In this document: one piece after another, positions 14,451 to 23,702 of the stretch
Layout: every line of letters begins with the position of its first letter
Numbering within the stretch: the stretch's first letter is position 1
Source: an uncultured Phascolarctobacterium sp.
GTDB taxonomy: Bacteria; Bacillota; Negativicutes; Acidaminococcales; Acidaminococcaceae
Assembly (NCBI GenBank): GCA_900545025.1
Contig: UQXH01000022.1
Coordinates: 1 to 29,017 of the forward strand
Length of the DNA: 29,017 bases
Direction: 5' to 3'
The notes under the pieces: model-generated
Told to the model about the DNA's origin: nothing
Databases searched by the model: none
What the model saw: the letters and a program-made list of their open reading frames with translations, nothing else
Made by a program: the position numbers and the translations under genes

Positions 14451-15561
14451 ACTGATAGCCATATTAAGAAAAGAATTTATCCAGATGCGCAGAGATAGGT
14501 TGACTTTGGGGATGATGCTTCTTTTGCCGGTATTCCAGCTGATTATTTTTGGCTTTGCGGTAAATACTGATGTCAAGCATCTGAACACGGCAGTTTTTGA
14601 CCAATCTCAGACTACGGAGAGCAGAGAACTGCTCAATGGCCTTGCAGCCTGCGAATATTTTGAGCTGGAATATTATGCAGGCAGTAATAAAGAGATTAAC
14701 GACATGGTAGATGCCGGTAAGGTCAAGGTGGGGATTATCATTCCTCCAGATTTAGCCGAAAATATTCATCATCGCCGCGCTACGCCGATACAGGTTATTG
14801 TAGACGCTACTGATTCTACCTCTGCTTCTTCCGCTATTGCAGCAGCTCAGTCGGTAGGGCAGCTGAAATCTCAGGAAATCATGCTGGAAAAATACGGCTC
14901 GCATGTGCCAGTACAGAATCTGTACGATATCAGGATCAGGGCCTGGTATAATCCTGATTTTGTAACGGCCTACTATATGGTGCCGGGTATCATGGGGACC
15001 ATCCTTACCATGACCATGGTGATGATAACTTCCATGGCCATCGTGCGCGAGATAGAAAACGGTACTATGGAACAGCTGATTGTTACACCGGTAAAAAGCT
15101 GGGAATTACTGCTGGGGAAAATTATTCCTTATATATTTGTCGGCTACTGCCAGATGACCGTAGCCATGCTGGCGGGCATCATCGTTTTTGATCTGCCTGT
15201 GCGCGGCAGCATCGTGCTTTTGTATGCTCTGTCGTCAATCTTCATTGTGGCTTCGCTGACGCTGGGCGTATTGATTTCCAGCTTTGCCAAGACACAGATG
15301 CAGGCCATGCAGATGTCCTTTTTCTTCTTTTTGCCCAGTATCCTGCTGTCAGGATTTGTTTTTCCGCGTGAATCCATGGCCGATATTTTTTATTGGCTGG
15401 GGAATTTGCTGCCGTTGACATATTATCTGCAGATTATGCGCGGCATCCTTTTAAAGGGCAACAGCATCGTCCTTTTGTGGACGCAGGTTTTGGCACTGAT
15501 AGTGTTTATCACGGTTACATTCAGTCTGAGCATCAGAAAATTTGTTAAGAAAATGGATTGA
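14443..15561 (+). CDS. ABC-2-type permease, YbhS/YbhR-like
   Basis: A 372-residue integral membrane protein of the ABC-2 exporter type. An N-terminal helix (about 22-44) precedes a large extracytoplasmic domain (about 45-170), then five helices from YYMVPGIMGTILTMTMVMI on. REIENGTMEQLIVTPV is the conserved coupling segment of this family, and LSGFVFPRESMA and the terminal LSIRKFVKK are also typical. The start is ATG at 14443, preceded by AGGGGA (14429-14434); a TTG at 14437 is not needed. YbhF systems in E. coli have two permeases (YbhS, YbhR); here only one is present, so it should act as a homodimer. The drug or ion exported is not known. rpoB's promoter begins 27 bases after the stop. Confidence 0.9.
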   Translation: MSRLIAILRKEFIQMRRDRLTLGMMLLLPVFQLIIFGFAVNTDVKHLNTAVFDQSQTTESRELLNGLAACEYFELEYYAGSNKEINDMVDAGKVKVGIIIPPDLAENIHHRRATPIQVIVDATDSTSASSAIAAAQSVGQLKSQEIMLEKYGSHVPVQNLYDIRIRAWYNPDFVTAYYMVPGIMGTILTMTMVMITSMAIVREIENGTMEQLIVTPVKSWELLLGKIIPYIFVGYCQMTVAMLAGIIVFDLPVRGSIVLLYALSSIFIVASLTLGVLISSFAKTQMQAMQMSFFFFLPSILLSGFVFPRESMADIFYWLGNLLPLTYYLQIMRGILLKGNSIVLLWTQVLALIVFITVTFSLSIRKFVKKMD

Positions 15562-15587
15562 ACAGGATAATTTTAATAAATATATTA

Positions 15588-15616
15588 TTGACATACTAAA
15601 AATAATATGCTAATAT
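15588..15616 (+). promoter_or_regulatory. Promoter of rpoB-rpoC
   Basis: A perfect TTGACA (15588-15593), 17 bases, TAATAT (15611-15616); an overlapping TATAAT at 15614-15619 would have a 20-base spacer. The 5' leader to rpoB is then about 210 bases. Confidence 0.75.
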
Positions 15617-15737
15617 AATATACTACATCAATAAGAATGAATGCAGGTATGATTGACAACATATACGTTGGGTCAGTGGTTGAACGGCGTATTTTGCTTA
15701 TAGTGTACAGATGAAGCACATTCATCGAAGACAACAG

Positions 15738-15771
15738 ACAAGGTCCTTGTGGTAAGAACCTTGTTTTTTTT
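15738..15771 (+). terminator. Intrinsic terminator inside the rpoB leader
   Basis: ACAAGGT (15738-15744) pairs with ACCTTGT (15758-15764); after one C-A mismatch, CTT/AAG pairs (15746-15748 with 15754-15756) and leaves loop GTGGT. Eight T follow (15764-15771). It is downstream of the promoter and 61 bases before the rpoB start, so it can act as an attenuator. A preceding perfect hairpin GATGAA-GCACA-TTCATC is at 15710-15726. Confidence 0.85.
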
Positions 15772-15832
15772 GTCGACGATTGATTGTGCTGGTTTTGCGT
15801 GCCTGACAAAATATGAAGGGGTGAGGAATTAC

Positions 15833-18800
15833 ATGTTTAAACCGGTTCCAGTGGGTGATAGGATTCGGTATAGTTATGCAAGAATCAATGAAGTATTGCC
15901 GATGCCTCATTTGATTGATATCCAGAGAAAATCCTATGAGTGGTTTATCAAGGAAGGCTTGTGTGAAATCTTCCACGATATTTCTCCGATAAAAGACTTT
16001 ACCGGTAATTTAGAACTTTCCTTCGAAAATTTCGAGCTGGGTAAGCCTAAATATGGCGTTGAAGAGTGCAAAGAAAGAGATGAATCCTACTCTGCGCCGA
16101 TGAATGTCAAAGTACGTCTCGTATATAAAGATACTGGTGAAATCAAAGAATCCTCCGTATTCATGGGCGATTTCCCGCTGATGACGGAGACTGGTACTTT
16201 TGTTATTAACGGCGCTGAACGTGTTATCGTCAGCCAGTTGGTACGTTCTCCCGGCGTTTATTATTCCGTAGATATCGACCCCAGCGGCAAGAAGCTGTAT
16301 GGTACTACCGTTATTCCTAACCGCGGCGCCTGGATTGAATATGAAACTGACATCAACGATGTTATCTATGCCCGTGTAGACCGTACCAGGAAGCTGCCTG
16401 CAACTGTGCTGCTGCGTGCGCTTGGTTTGTCCTCCAATGAGGAAATTATCAAGGTATTTGGCGAGCATCCTTTTGTGCTGTCCACTCTGGAAAAAGATAC
16501 TACCAATAACAGAGAAGAAGCTTTAATCGAGATATATAAAAAGCTGCGTCCCGGCGAACCTCCTACTTTGGAAAATGCTACCCAGCTGATTGAAGCTACT
16601 TTCTTTGATAACAGACGTTATGACCTGGCTAGTGTTGGCCGTTATAAATTAAATAAGAAGCTTGGCTGGCGCAACCGCCTGCAGGGTACTGTGATTGCTG
16701 AACCGCTGGTTGATATGGAAACTGGCGAAATCATCTTGCCTGCAGGCACCAAGATGACTGTAGAAAATCTTGACAAGGTTGAAGCAAGCGGCGTTTACAA
16801 AGAACAAGGCCTGCGTAAACTGAAAATCAAGTTTAAAGATCAGGATATGGACTTGCTGTTCACTACCGGCATTGATGAAAAAATCCGTACTGTAACAGTA
16901 GAAGATGTCATGGTATCCTTCAACTATTTGCTGAATATGATGGACGGTCACGGTACCGGCGATGACATCGACCATCTGGGCAACCGTCGTGTACGCTGCG
17001 TAGGCGAACTGCTGCAGAACCAGTTCCGTATCGGCCTGGCCCGTATGGAAAGAGTTGTCAGAGAGCGTATGACCATCCAGGATACCGAGGTTATTACTCC
17101 TCAGGCCCTTATCAATATCCGCCCTGTTGTTGCCGCAATTAAGGAATTCTTCGGCAGCAGCCAGCTGTCTCAGTTCATGGACCAGAACAATCCTCTGGCA
17201 GAACTAACTCATAAACGCCGTCTGTCCGCACTTGGGCCCGGCGGTTTAAGCCGTGAACGTGCAGGCTACGAAGTCCGCGACGTACACAACTCTCACTATG
17301 GCCGTATGTGTCCTATCGAGACTCCTGAAGGTCCGAACATCGGCTTGATTGGTTCTCTTTCTACCTTTGCTGTTATCAATAAATATGGCTTTATGGAAAC
17401 TCCGTACCGTCGTGTTGATAAAGAAAACAGACGTGTAACTGATGAAGTTTACTATATGACTGCTGACGAGGAAGATAAGTATATCATCGCACAGGCCAAC
17501 GAACCTTTGGATGAAAATGGCTACTTCCTGGAAGACCGTGTAACTGCCCGTGCCAAAGACGACGTACTTTCTCTGCCACCTGACCAGGTAGACTACATGG
17601 ACGTTTCTCCTAAGCAGGTTGTATCTATCGCTACTGCATTGATTCCGTTCCTGGAAAACGACGATGCTAACCGTGCATTGATGGGTGCGAACATGCAGCG
17701 TCAGGCTGTACCTTTGCTGTGCACCCAGGCTCCGATTATCGGTACCGGCATGGAATACAAGGTAGCTGTTGACTCCGGTGTCTGCGTACTGGCGAAACGC
17801 GCCGGTACTGTTGAACGCGTAGTAGGCAACGAAATCCGTGTACGTGCTGAAAACGGCGAGCTGGATGTTTATCCGCTGCTGAAATTCAAACGCTCCAACC
17901 AGGGTACCTGCGTAAACCAGCGTCCTATCGTCTATAAAGGCGACAAGGTCGTAGAAAAACAAGTCTTGGCAGACGGTCCTGCAACCGACCACGGCGAATT
18001 GGCCCTCGGTCATAACGTCATCGTTGCTTACATGCCTTGGGAAGGCTATAACTACGAGGACGCTATCCTGCTCAATGAAGACTTGGTAAAAGCTGACGTA
18101 TTTACTTCTATCCATATTGAAGAATATGACTGCGATGCCCGTGATACCAAGCTGGGTAAAGAAGAAATCACCCGCGAGATTCCCAATGTTTCTGAAGAAG
18201 CTCTGAAAGATCTGGATGAACGCGGGATTATCCGTATCGGCGCAGAAGTTCGTCCCGGCGATATCCTGGTCGGTAAGGTAACTCCGAAAGGCGAAACCGA
18301 ACTGACTGCTGAAGAACGTTTGCTGCGCGCCATCTTTGGTGAAAAAGCACGCGAAGTACGTGACAGTTCCCTGCGCGTACCGCATGGCGAAGCTGGTAAG
18401 ATTGTCAGCGTAAAAGTATTCAGCCGTGAAAACGGTGACGAACTGCCTCCGGGAGTAAACGAACAGGTACGTGTTCATATCGCTCAGAAACGTAAGATTT
18501 CCGAAGGCGATAAGATGGCAGGCCGTCATGGTAACAAAGGTGTCGTTTCCCGTATTATGGCACGTGAGGATATGCCTTTCCTGCCCAGCGGCGAGCCGGT
18601 ACATATCGTACTGAATCCTTTGGGCGTACCTTCCCGTATGAACATCGGACAAATTTTGGAAAACCATCTTGGCTGGGCTGCTCGTGCACTCGGTATGCAG
18701 ATTGCCGATAATGCAGAGGGCTTAGTAGAGAAACTGAATAAATACGGCTATGACGTTGAAAAGAACGGCATGCCGGAAACTGTAGAAATTGATAAATTCG

Positions 18801-19531
18801 GCGATCAGAGTGTGCGCGCAGTGCAGATTTCCGTACCGGTATTCGACGGCGCACATGAACAGGATATTGCTGATGCACTGGAACTGGCTGGTATTGACGC
18901 TACCGCTAAGACCACTTTGTACGATGGACGTACCGGCGAGCCTTTCGACAACAAAGTAACGGTCGGTCTGACCTACATGCTCAAGCTGCACCATCTGGTT
19001 GACGATAAGATCCATGCCCGCAGCACCGGCCCGTACTCTTTGGTTACCCAGCAGCCTTTGGGCGGTAAAGCTCAATTCGGCGGCCAGAGATTCGGTGAAA
19101 TGGAAGTTTGGGCGCTGGAAGCATACGGCGCTGCTTACACCCTGCAGGAAATCCTTACCGTTAAGTCCGACGATGTTGTTGGTCGTGTAAAAACCTACGA
19201 AGCTATCGTCAAAGGTGAAAATGTTCCTGATCCGGGCATTCCCGAATCCTTCAAAGTACTTGTTAAAGAGCTGCAAAGTATCGGCCTTGACATCAAAGTG
19301 CTCAATGAAGATGAGGAAGAAATTTCCCTGCGCGATACTGATGACGATATTGCTGAAACCGCACGTGAGGTTGACCTGAATATCGAAGGCCAGATCAGCG
19401 AAGCGCCTGTGGAACAGCAAAATGACGATTATGCAGATAATGACGCTACCGAAGATATGCCCGACGTGATTGCCGACCTTGGTAATTTCACGATTAAAGA
19501 CGGCGAATCTGATCTTGACGATGATATGTAA
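15833..19531 (+). CDS. rpoB: DNA-directed RNA polymerase subunit beta
   Basis: A 1232-residue RNA polymerase beta subunit. The start is ATG at 15833 (MFKPVPVGDRIRYSYARI), after GTGAGG; an in-frame GTG at 15749 falls within the terminator hairpin and is rejected. The rifampicin-binding region reads SSQLSQFMDQNNPLAELTHKRR with D450, H460 and S465 (E. coli D516, H526, S531), all wild type. Later motifs include the KMAGRHGNKGVVSR active-site region and the C-terminal GGKAQFGGQRFGEMEVWALEAYGA. The final 50 residues form an acidic tail (ending GESDLDDDM), commonly seen in low-GC Firmicutes. rpoC starts 20 bases downstream in the same operon. Confidence 0.97.
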   Translation: MFKPVPVGDRIRYSYARINEVLPMPHLIDIQRKSYEWFIKEGLCEIFHDISPIKDFTGNLELSFENFELGKPKYGVEECKERDESYSAPMNVKVRLVYKDTGEIKESSVFMGDFPLMTETGTFVINGAERVIVSQLVRSPGVYYSVDIDPSGKKLYGTTVIPNRGAWIEYETDINDVIYARVDRTRKLPATVLLRALGLSSNEEIIKVFGEHPFVLSTLEKDTTNNREEALIEIYKKLRPGEPPTLENATQLIEATFFDNRRYDLASVGRYKLNKKLGWRNRLQGTVIAEPLVDMETGEIILPAGTKMTVENLDKVEASGVYKEQGLRKLKIKFKDQDMDLLFTTGIDEKIRTVTVEDVMVSFNYLLNMMDGHGTGDDIDHLGNRRVRCVGELLQNQFRIGLARMERVVRERMTIQDTEVITPQALINIRPVVAAIKEFFGSSQLSQFMDQNNPLAELTHKRRLSALGPGGLSRERAGYEVRDVHNSHYGRMCPIETPEGPNIGLIGSLSTFAVINKYGFMETPYRRVDKENRRVTDEVYYMTADEEDKYIIAQANEPLDENGYFLEDRVTARAKDDVLSLPPDQVDYMDVSPKQVVSIATALIPFLENDDANRALMGANMQRQAVPLLCTQAPIIGTGMEYKVAVDSGVCVLAKRAGTVERVVGNEIRVRAENGELDVYPLLKFKRSNQGTCVNQRPIVYKGDKVVEKQVLADGPATDHGELALGHNVIVAYMPWEGYNYEDAILLNEDLVKADVFTSIHIEEYDCDARDTKLGKEEITREIPNVSEEALKDLDERGIIRIGAEVRPGDILVGKVTPKGETELTAEERLLRAIFGEKAREVRDSSLRVPHGEAGKIVSVKVFSRENGDELPPGVNEQVRVHIAQKRKISEGDKMAGRHGNKGVVSRIMAREDMPFLPSGEPVHIVLNPLGVPSRMNIGQILENHLGWAARALGMQIADNAEGLVEKLNKYGYDVEKNGMPETVEIDKFGDQSVRAVQISVPVFDGAHEQDIADALELAGIDATAKTTLYDGRTGEPFDNKVTVGLTYMLKLHHLVDDKIHARSTGPYSLVTQQPLGGKAQFGGQRFGEMEVWALEAYGAAYTLQEILTVKSDDVVGRVKTYEAIVKGENVPDPGIPESFKVLVKELQSIGLDIKVLNEDEEEISLRDTDDDIAETAREVDLNIEGQISEAPVEQQNDDYADNDATEDMPDVIADLGNFTIKDGESDLDDDM

Positions 19532-19551
19532 TAGAAGGGAGCGAGCAATTC

Positions 19552-22500
19552 TTGTTAGATGTAAATAATTTTGAGTCTATGCGTATCGGTTTAGCTTCTC
19601 CGGACCAGATTAGAGCCTGGTCCTACGGTGAAGTAAAGAAGCCGGAAACCATCAATTACAGAACTTTGAAACCGGAACGCGACGGCTTGTTCTGTGAAAG
19701 AATTTTCGGGCCTACCAAAGACTGGGAATGCCATTGCGGTAAATATAAACGTATCCGCTATAAAGGCATCATCTGCGATAAATGCGGCGTTGAAGTAACC
19801 CGCAGTAAAGTTCGTCGTGACCGTATGGGCCATATCGAACTGGCAGCTCCCGTATCTCATATCTGGTACTTTAAAGGTATCCCCAGCCGTATGGGTCTGA
19901 TTTTGGATATTTCTCCCCGCAGCCTGGAAAAAGTACTGTATTTTGCTAATTACATCGTACTTGATCCCGGCGATACCCCGCTGGTAAAGAAACAGCTGCT
20001 CAGCGAAAGCGAGTATGTTGAAGCTCGTGACAAATACGGTGACGAATTTGAAGTAGGTATGGGCGCAGCTGCAATTAAACAACTGCTGCAGGAAATTGAT
20101 CTGCAGCAGCTGACCGACGAACTGCGTGCAGAAATGAAAGAAGTCAGCGGTCAACGTAAAGTACGTGCTGTACGCCGTCTGGAAGTATGCGAAGCCTTCC
20201 TGAAATCCGGCAACCGTCCTGAATGGATGATTCTTGACGTAGTACCGGTTATTCCTCCTGAACTGCGTCCTATGGTCCAGCTGGATGGCGGTCGTTTTGC
20301 AACCTCTGACCTTAACGACCTGTATCGCCGCGTAATCAACCGTAACAATCGTCTGAAACGTTTGCTGGAACTGCATGCTCCTGACATTATCGTACGTAAT
20401 GAAAAACGTATGCTGCAGGAAGCTGTTGACGCTCTGATTGACAACGGTCGTCGTGGCCGTCCTGTAACCGGCCCCGGCAACAGACCTTTGAAATCCCTTT
20501 CTGATATGCTGAAAGGTAAACAAGGCCGTTTCCGTCAGAACCTGCTTGGTAAACGAGTTGACTACTCCGGTCGTTCCGTTATCGTTGTAGGTCCTGAGCT
20601 GAAAATGCATCAGTGCGGCTTGCCGAAAGAAATGGCACTGGAGCTGTTCAAACCTTTCGTAATGAAGCGTTTGGTAAACAGCGGTGAAGCTACCAATATT
20701 AAGAGCGCAAAACGCATGGTAGAACGTGCCAATAATGTTGTCTGGGATGTTCTGGAAGAAGTAATCAAAGAACATCCTGTACTTTTGAACCGTGCACCGA
20801 CCCTGCACAGACTTGGTATCCAGGCTTTCGAGCCTATCCTGTCTGAAGGCCGTGCAATTAAGCTGCATCCGCTGGTATGTACTGCGTATAACGCAGACTT
20901 TGACGGTGACCAGATGGCTGTCCATCTGCCGCTTTCCGTGGAAGCTCAGGCTGAAGCGCGTATGCTGATGCTGTCTGTAAACAACATCCTGGCTCCGAAA
21001 GACGGCAAACCTGTTGCTGTTCCTACCCAGGATATGGTTCTTGGTTCCTACTACCTGACCATCGTTAAAGAAGGTGCCAAGGGCGAAGGTCGCCGCTTCT
21101 CCAGCATTGATGAAGCACAGCTGGCTTATTTCCACGGTGTGGTAGACCTGCAGGCGCTGATTAAAGTATATATTCCCAATGACCATATTATCGGTGAAGA
21201 GAAGACTGAAGGCGTAAGCCTTGTTACCACTACTGTCGGCAACACTATATTCAACAGTGAGCTGCCGAAAGAAATGCGTTACTACCATAAGGAAGTAAAT
21301 GCTGACGGTAAAGAAGAATGGCATCTGGGCAAATTGATTGACAAGAAAGAATTAGGCAAACTGGTTGCCAAGGCTCATAAACTGTATGGCAATCTGCGTA
21401 CTGCTGAAATTCTGGATATTGTCAAGAAAATGGGCTATGATAATGCCTGCAAGGCAGGTATCTCCATTGCTACATCCGATATCAAGATTCCGGCTGAAAA
21501 AGCTGCTATCCTTGATGCAACGGAAAAAGAAGTCGATAAGACTGAAAGACTGTTCCGTCGCGGCTTGATGAGCCCGGATGAACGTTATCGCAAGGTTATC
21601 GATCTCTGGACCGAGGCTACCGATAAAGTAACAGAAAAACTCATGGCTACCACCATGGATAAATTCAACTCCGTATACATGATGGCTAATTCCGGTGCCC
21701 GCGGTAACGTACAGCAGATTCGTCAGCTGGCTGGTATGCGCGGTTTGATGGCCGATCCTTCCGGTCGTATCATTGACCGTCCTATCAAGGCTAACTTCCG
21801 TGAAGGCCTGACTATTTTGGAATACTTTATTTCTACTCACGGTGCCCGTAAAGGTCTGGCAGATACCGCACTGCGTACTGCTGACTCCGGTTATCTGACC
21901 CGTCGTCTGGTAGACGTTGCTCAGGACGTAATCGTTCGTGAGGATGACTGCGACGTTGTTGGCATGAATCTTGTCAAAGAGCGTAACCGTCTGTGCAAAG
22001 CTGTTCTTGGCTGTAGCCAGAATAAAATCCGCGAAAGCGTTCTTGGTCGCACATTGGCTTCCGGTATAACTGCTGAAGATGGCCGCATTGTTGCAGAAGC
22101 TGATACCATCATTACAGAAGAACTGTATAAGAAGCTTATCGCTGCCAAGGTTGAAGAAATCGTTCTTTATGTAAATGAAGATATGAACGGTGAAGAAACC
22201 GAAAAAGTACGTATCAATATCAGCGATGAATATGCTAACAAAGTTTTGAAAGAAGCAATGCTGCATAACTTTGAAGGCAAAGAAGTTGCTGCTGATATCG
22301 TAAATGGTGAAGGCGAAGTGCTGGCTCATATGGGCGACACTATGACTGCTGAAACCATCGATGCTATCTTGGCTGACGGTACCGTTAAAGAAATGCGTAT
22401 CCGCAATAACGATATTGCCGGTATCGAAGTTGAAGCGATTACCGAAGGCAAAAACAAACAAACCGTTATTGAATCCCTGCATGACCGTATCATCGGCCGT

Positions 22501-23553
22501 AACCTGGCAGAAGATATCTGTGATGAAAACGGTGAAGTGCTGTATCATATCAACGAATACATTACTGAAGATATGGCTGAAAAGATCTGCACTCTGCGTG
22601 AAAAGGTTAAAATCCGCAGCGTACTGACCTGTAAAGCAAAATTCGGCGTTTGCCGTAAATGCTATGGCCGCAACCTGGCAACCGGCAAAAACGTCGATGT
22701 CGGTGAAGCAGTCGGCACTATTGCTGCACAGTCCATCGGCGAACCCGGTACCCAGCTTACCATGCGTACCTTCCACACCGGCGGCGTTGCAGGCGGCGAC
22801 GATATTACTCAAGGTCTGCCGCGTGTCGAAGAATTGTTTGAAGCACGTAAACCGAAACATCCGGGTATCCTGACCGAAAATACCGGTTTTGTTCATATTA
22901 TTGAAGAAGGCGGCTCCCGTCGCGTAATCGTTACCGGAGAAGACGGCTTAGGACAGGAATACACCATTCCGTACGGTGCTAAGCTTGCCGTTATCGAAGG
23001 CCAGCAGATTGAAAAAGGCGACCGTCTGACTGAAGGTTCTCTCAACCCCCATGATATCCTTCGTATCAGCGGTGTGAAAGCAACCCAGCGTTACCTGGTA
23101 CAACAGGTTGTAGGCGTTTACAAATCTCAGGGCGTTGATATCAACAGTAAGCATATCGAAGTAATGGTACGTCAGATGATGCGTAAAGTACGTATTGAAG
23201 AATCCGGCGATACTACGATGCTTCCGGGCGAATATGTCGACGTAGCTGAATTTGAACAGCAGAATGCAGAAATGCTGGAAGCTGGTAAGGAACCTGCCGA
23301 AGGCCGTCCGATCCTCCTGGGTATCACCAAGGCTTCTCTGGCAACCGATTCCTTCCTGTCTGCCGCATCCTTCCAGGAAACTACACGTGTCCTGACCGAT
23401 GCTGCTATTAAAGGCAAGGTTGACCCGCTGCTGGGCCTGAAAGAAAATGTCATCATCGGTAAACTGATTCCTGCCGGCACTGGCATGAGCCGTTACCGTG
23501 ATATTAAGATTAAATACAATCTTACCCGCGACGAGAAAAAAGATAACGAATAA
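19552..23553 (+). CDS. rpoC: DNA-directed RNA polymerase subunit beta'
   Basis: A 1333-residue beta' subunit. The start is TTG at 19552, preceded by GAAGGGAG. The N-terminal zinc site uses C60, C62, C75 and C78 (ECHCGKYKRIRYKGIICDKCGV, in outline). The catalytic NADFDGDQM is at residues 447-455, with three Mg2+-binding Asp at 449, 451 and 453. The second zinc site uses C800 and the cluster C1027, C1034, C1037 (TCKAKFGVCRKCYG). The trigger loop region and the C-terminal SFQETTRVLTDAA are intact. It follows rpoB and ends at an intrinsic terminator. Confidence 0.98.
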   Translation: MLDVNNFESMRIGLASPDQIRAWSYGEVKKPETINYRTLKPERDGLFCERIFGPTKDWECHCGKYKRIRYKGIICDKCGVEVTRSKVRRDRMGHIELAAPVSHIWYFKGIPSRMGLILDISPRSLEKVLYFANYIVLDPGDTPLVKKQLLSESEYVEARDKYGDEFEVGMGAAAIKQLLQEIDLQQLTDELRAEMKEVSGQRKVRAVRRLEVCEAFLKSGNRPEWMILDVVPVIPPELRPMVQLDGGRFATSDLNDLYRRVINRNNRLKRLLELHAPDIIVRNEKRMLQEAVDALIDNGRRGRPVTGPGNRPLKSLSDMLKGKQGRFRQNLLGKRVDYSGRSVIVVGPELKMHQCGLPKEMALELFKPFVMKRLVNSGEATNIKSAKRMVERANNVVWDVLEEVIKEHPVLLNRAPTLHRLGIQAFEPILSEGRAIKLHPLVCTAYNADFDGDQMAVHLPLSVEAQAEARMLMLSVNNILAPKDGKPVAVPTQDMVLGSYYLTIVKEGAKGEGRRFSSIDEAQLAYFHGVVDLQALIKVYIPNDHIIGEEKTEGVSLVTTTVGNTIFNSELPKEMRYYHKEVNADGKEEWHLGKLIDKKELGKLVAKAHKLYGNLRTAEILDIVKKMGYDNACKAGISIATSDIKIPAEKAAILDATEKEVDKTERLFRRGLMSPDERYRKVIDLWTEATDKVTEKLMATTMDKFNSVYMMANSGARGNVQQIRQLAGMRGLMADPSGRIIDRPIKANFREGLTILEYFISTHGARKGLADTALRTADSGYLTRRLVDVAQDVIVREDDCDVVGMNLVKERNRLCKAVLGCSQNKIRESVLGRTLASGITAEDGRIVAEADTIITEELYKKLIAAKVEEIVLYVNEDMNGEETEKVRINISDEYANKVLKEAMLHNFEGKEVAADIVNGEGEVLAHMGDTMTAETIDAILADGTVKEMRIRNNDIAGIEVEAITEGKNKQTVIESLHDRIIGRNLAEDICDENGEVLYHINEYITEDMAEKICTLREKVKIRSVLTCKAKFGVCRKCYGRNLATGKNVDVGEAVGTIAAQSIGEPGTQLTMRTFHTGGVAGGDDITQGLPRVEELFEARKPKHPGILTENTGFVHIIEEGGSRRVIVTGEDGLGQEYTIPYGAKLAVIEGQQIEKGDRLTEGSLNPHDILRISGVKATQRYLVQQVVGVYKSQGVDINSKHIEVMVRQMMRKVRIEESGDTTMLPGEYVDVAEFEQQNAEMLEAGKEPAEGRPILLGITKASLATDSFLSAASFQETTRVLTDAAIKGKVDPLLGLKENVIIGKLIPAGTGMSRYRDIKIKYNLTRDEKKDNE

Positions 23554-23570
23554 TTTTTCCCAAGCGATGA

Positions 23571-23608
23571 ACACTGCTTATCCTTTTGAGGATAGGCAGT
23601 GTTTTTTT
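23571..23608 (+). terminator. Terminator of rpoB-rpoC
   Basis: A 13-bp stem (23571-23583 with 23590-23602, one T-G wobble), loop TTTTGA, followed by seven T. Confidence 0.93.
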
Positions 23609-23616
23609 GTTATAAT
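23608..23616 (+). promoter_or_regulatory. Extended -10 promoter of the two-component operon
   Basis: TGT-TATAAT (TGn motif at 23608-23610, perfect -10 at 23611-23616), directly after the rpoC terminator. No consensus -35 is seen, as is usual for extended -10 promoters. The transcript would have an 80-base leader. Confidence 0.5.
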
Positions 23617-23702
23617 AAAAGAAAAGATGTCGTTATTTCAGTTTTACTTAATGTTAGAGAGGTATATTCATACTGAATAAGTAGCAAGGATGAGGTGTGA
23701 TT

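Noticed and set aside
15749..15832. Extra 28 N-terminal codons for rpoB (GTG start at 15749)
   Set aside because: The GTG lies in the loop of the terminator hairpin and the segment has no beta-subunit homology; MFKPVPVGDRIRYSYARI at 15833 is the family N-terminus with a good ribosome binding site.
17246..18667. Long open frame on the minus strand inside rpoB (473 codons), and similar ones inside rpoC (19591-21324, 21352-22896), fusA (4090-5367) and tuf (6224-7435)
   Set aside because: These are antisense shadows caused by the codon bias of conserved genes on the plus strand: the amino acid content is skewed (many Phe, Tyr, Val, Gly) and no ribosome binding site or family match is seen.
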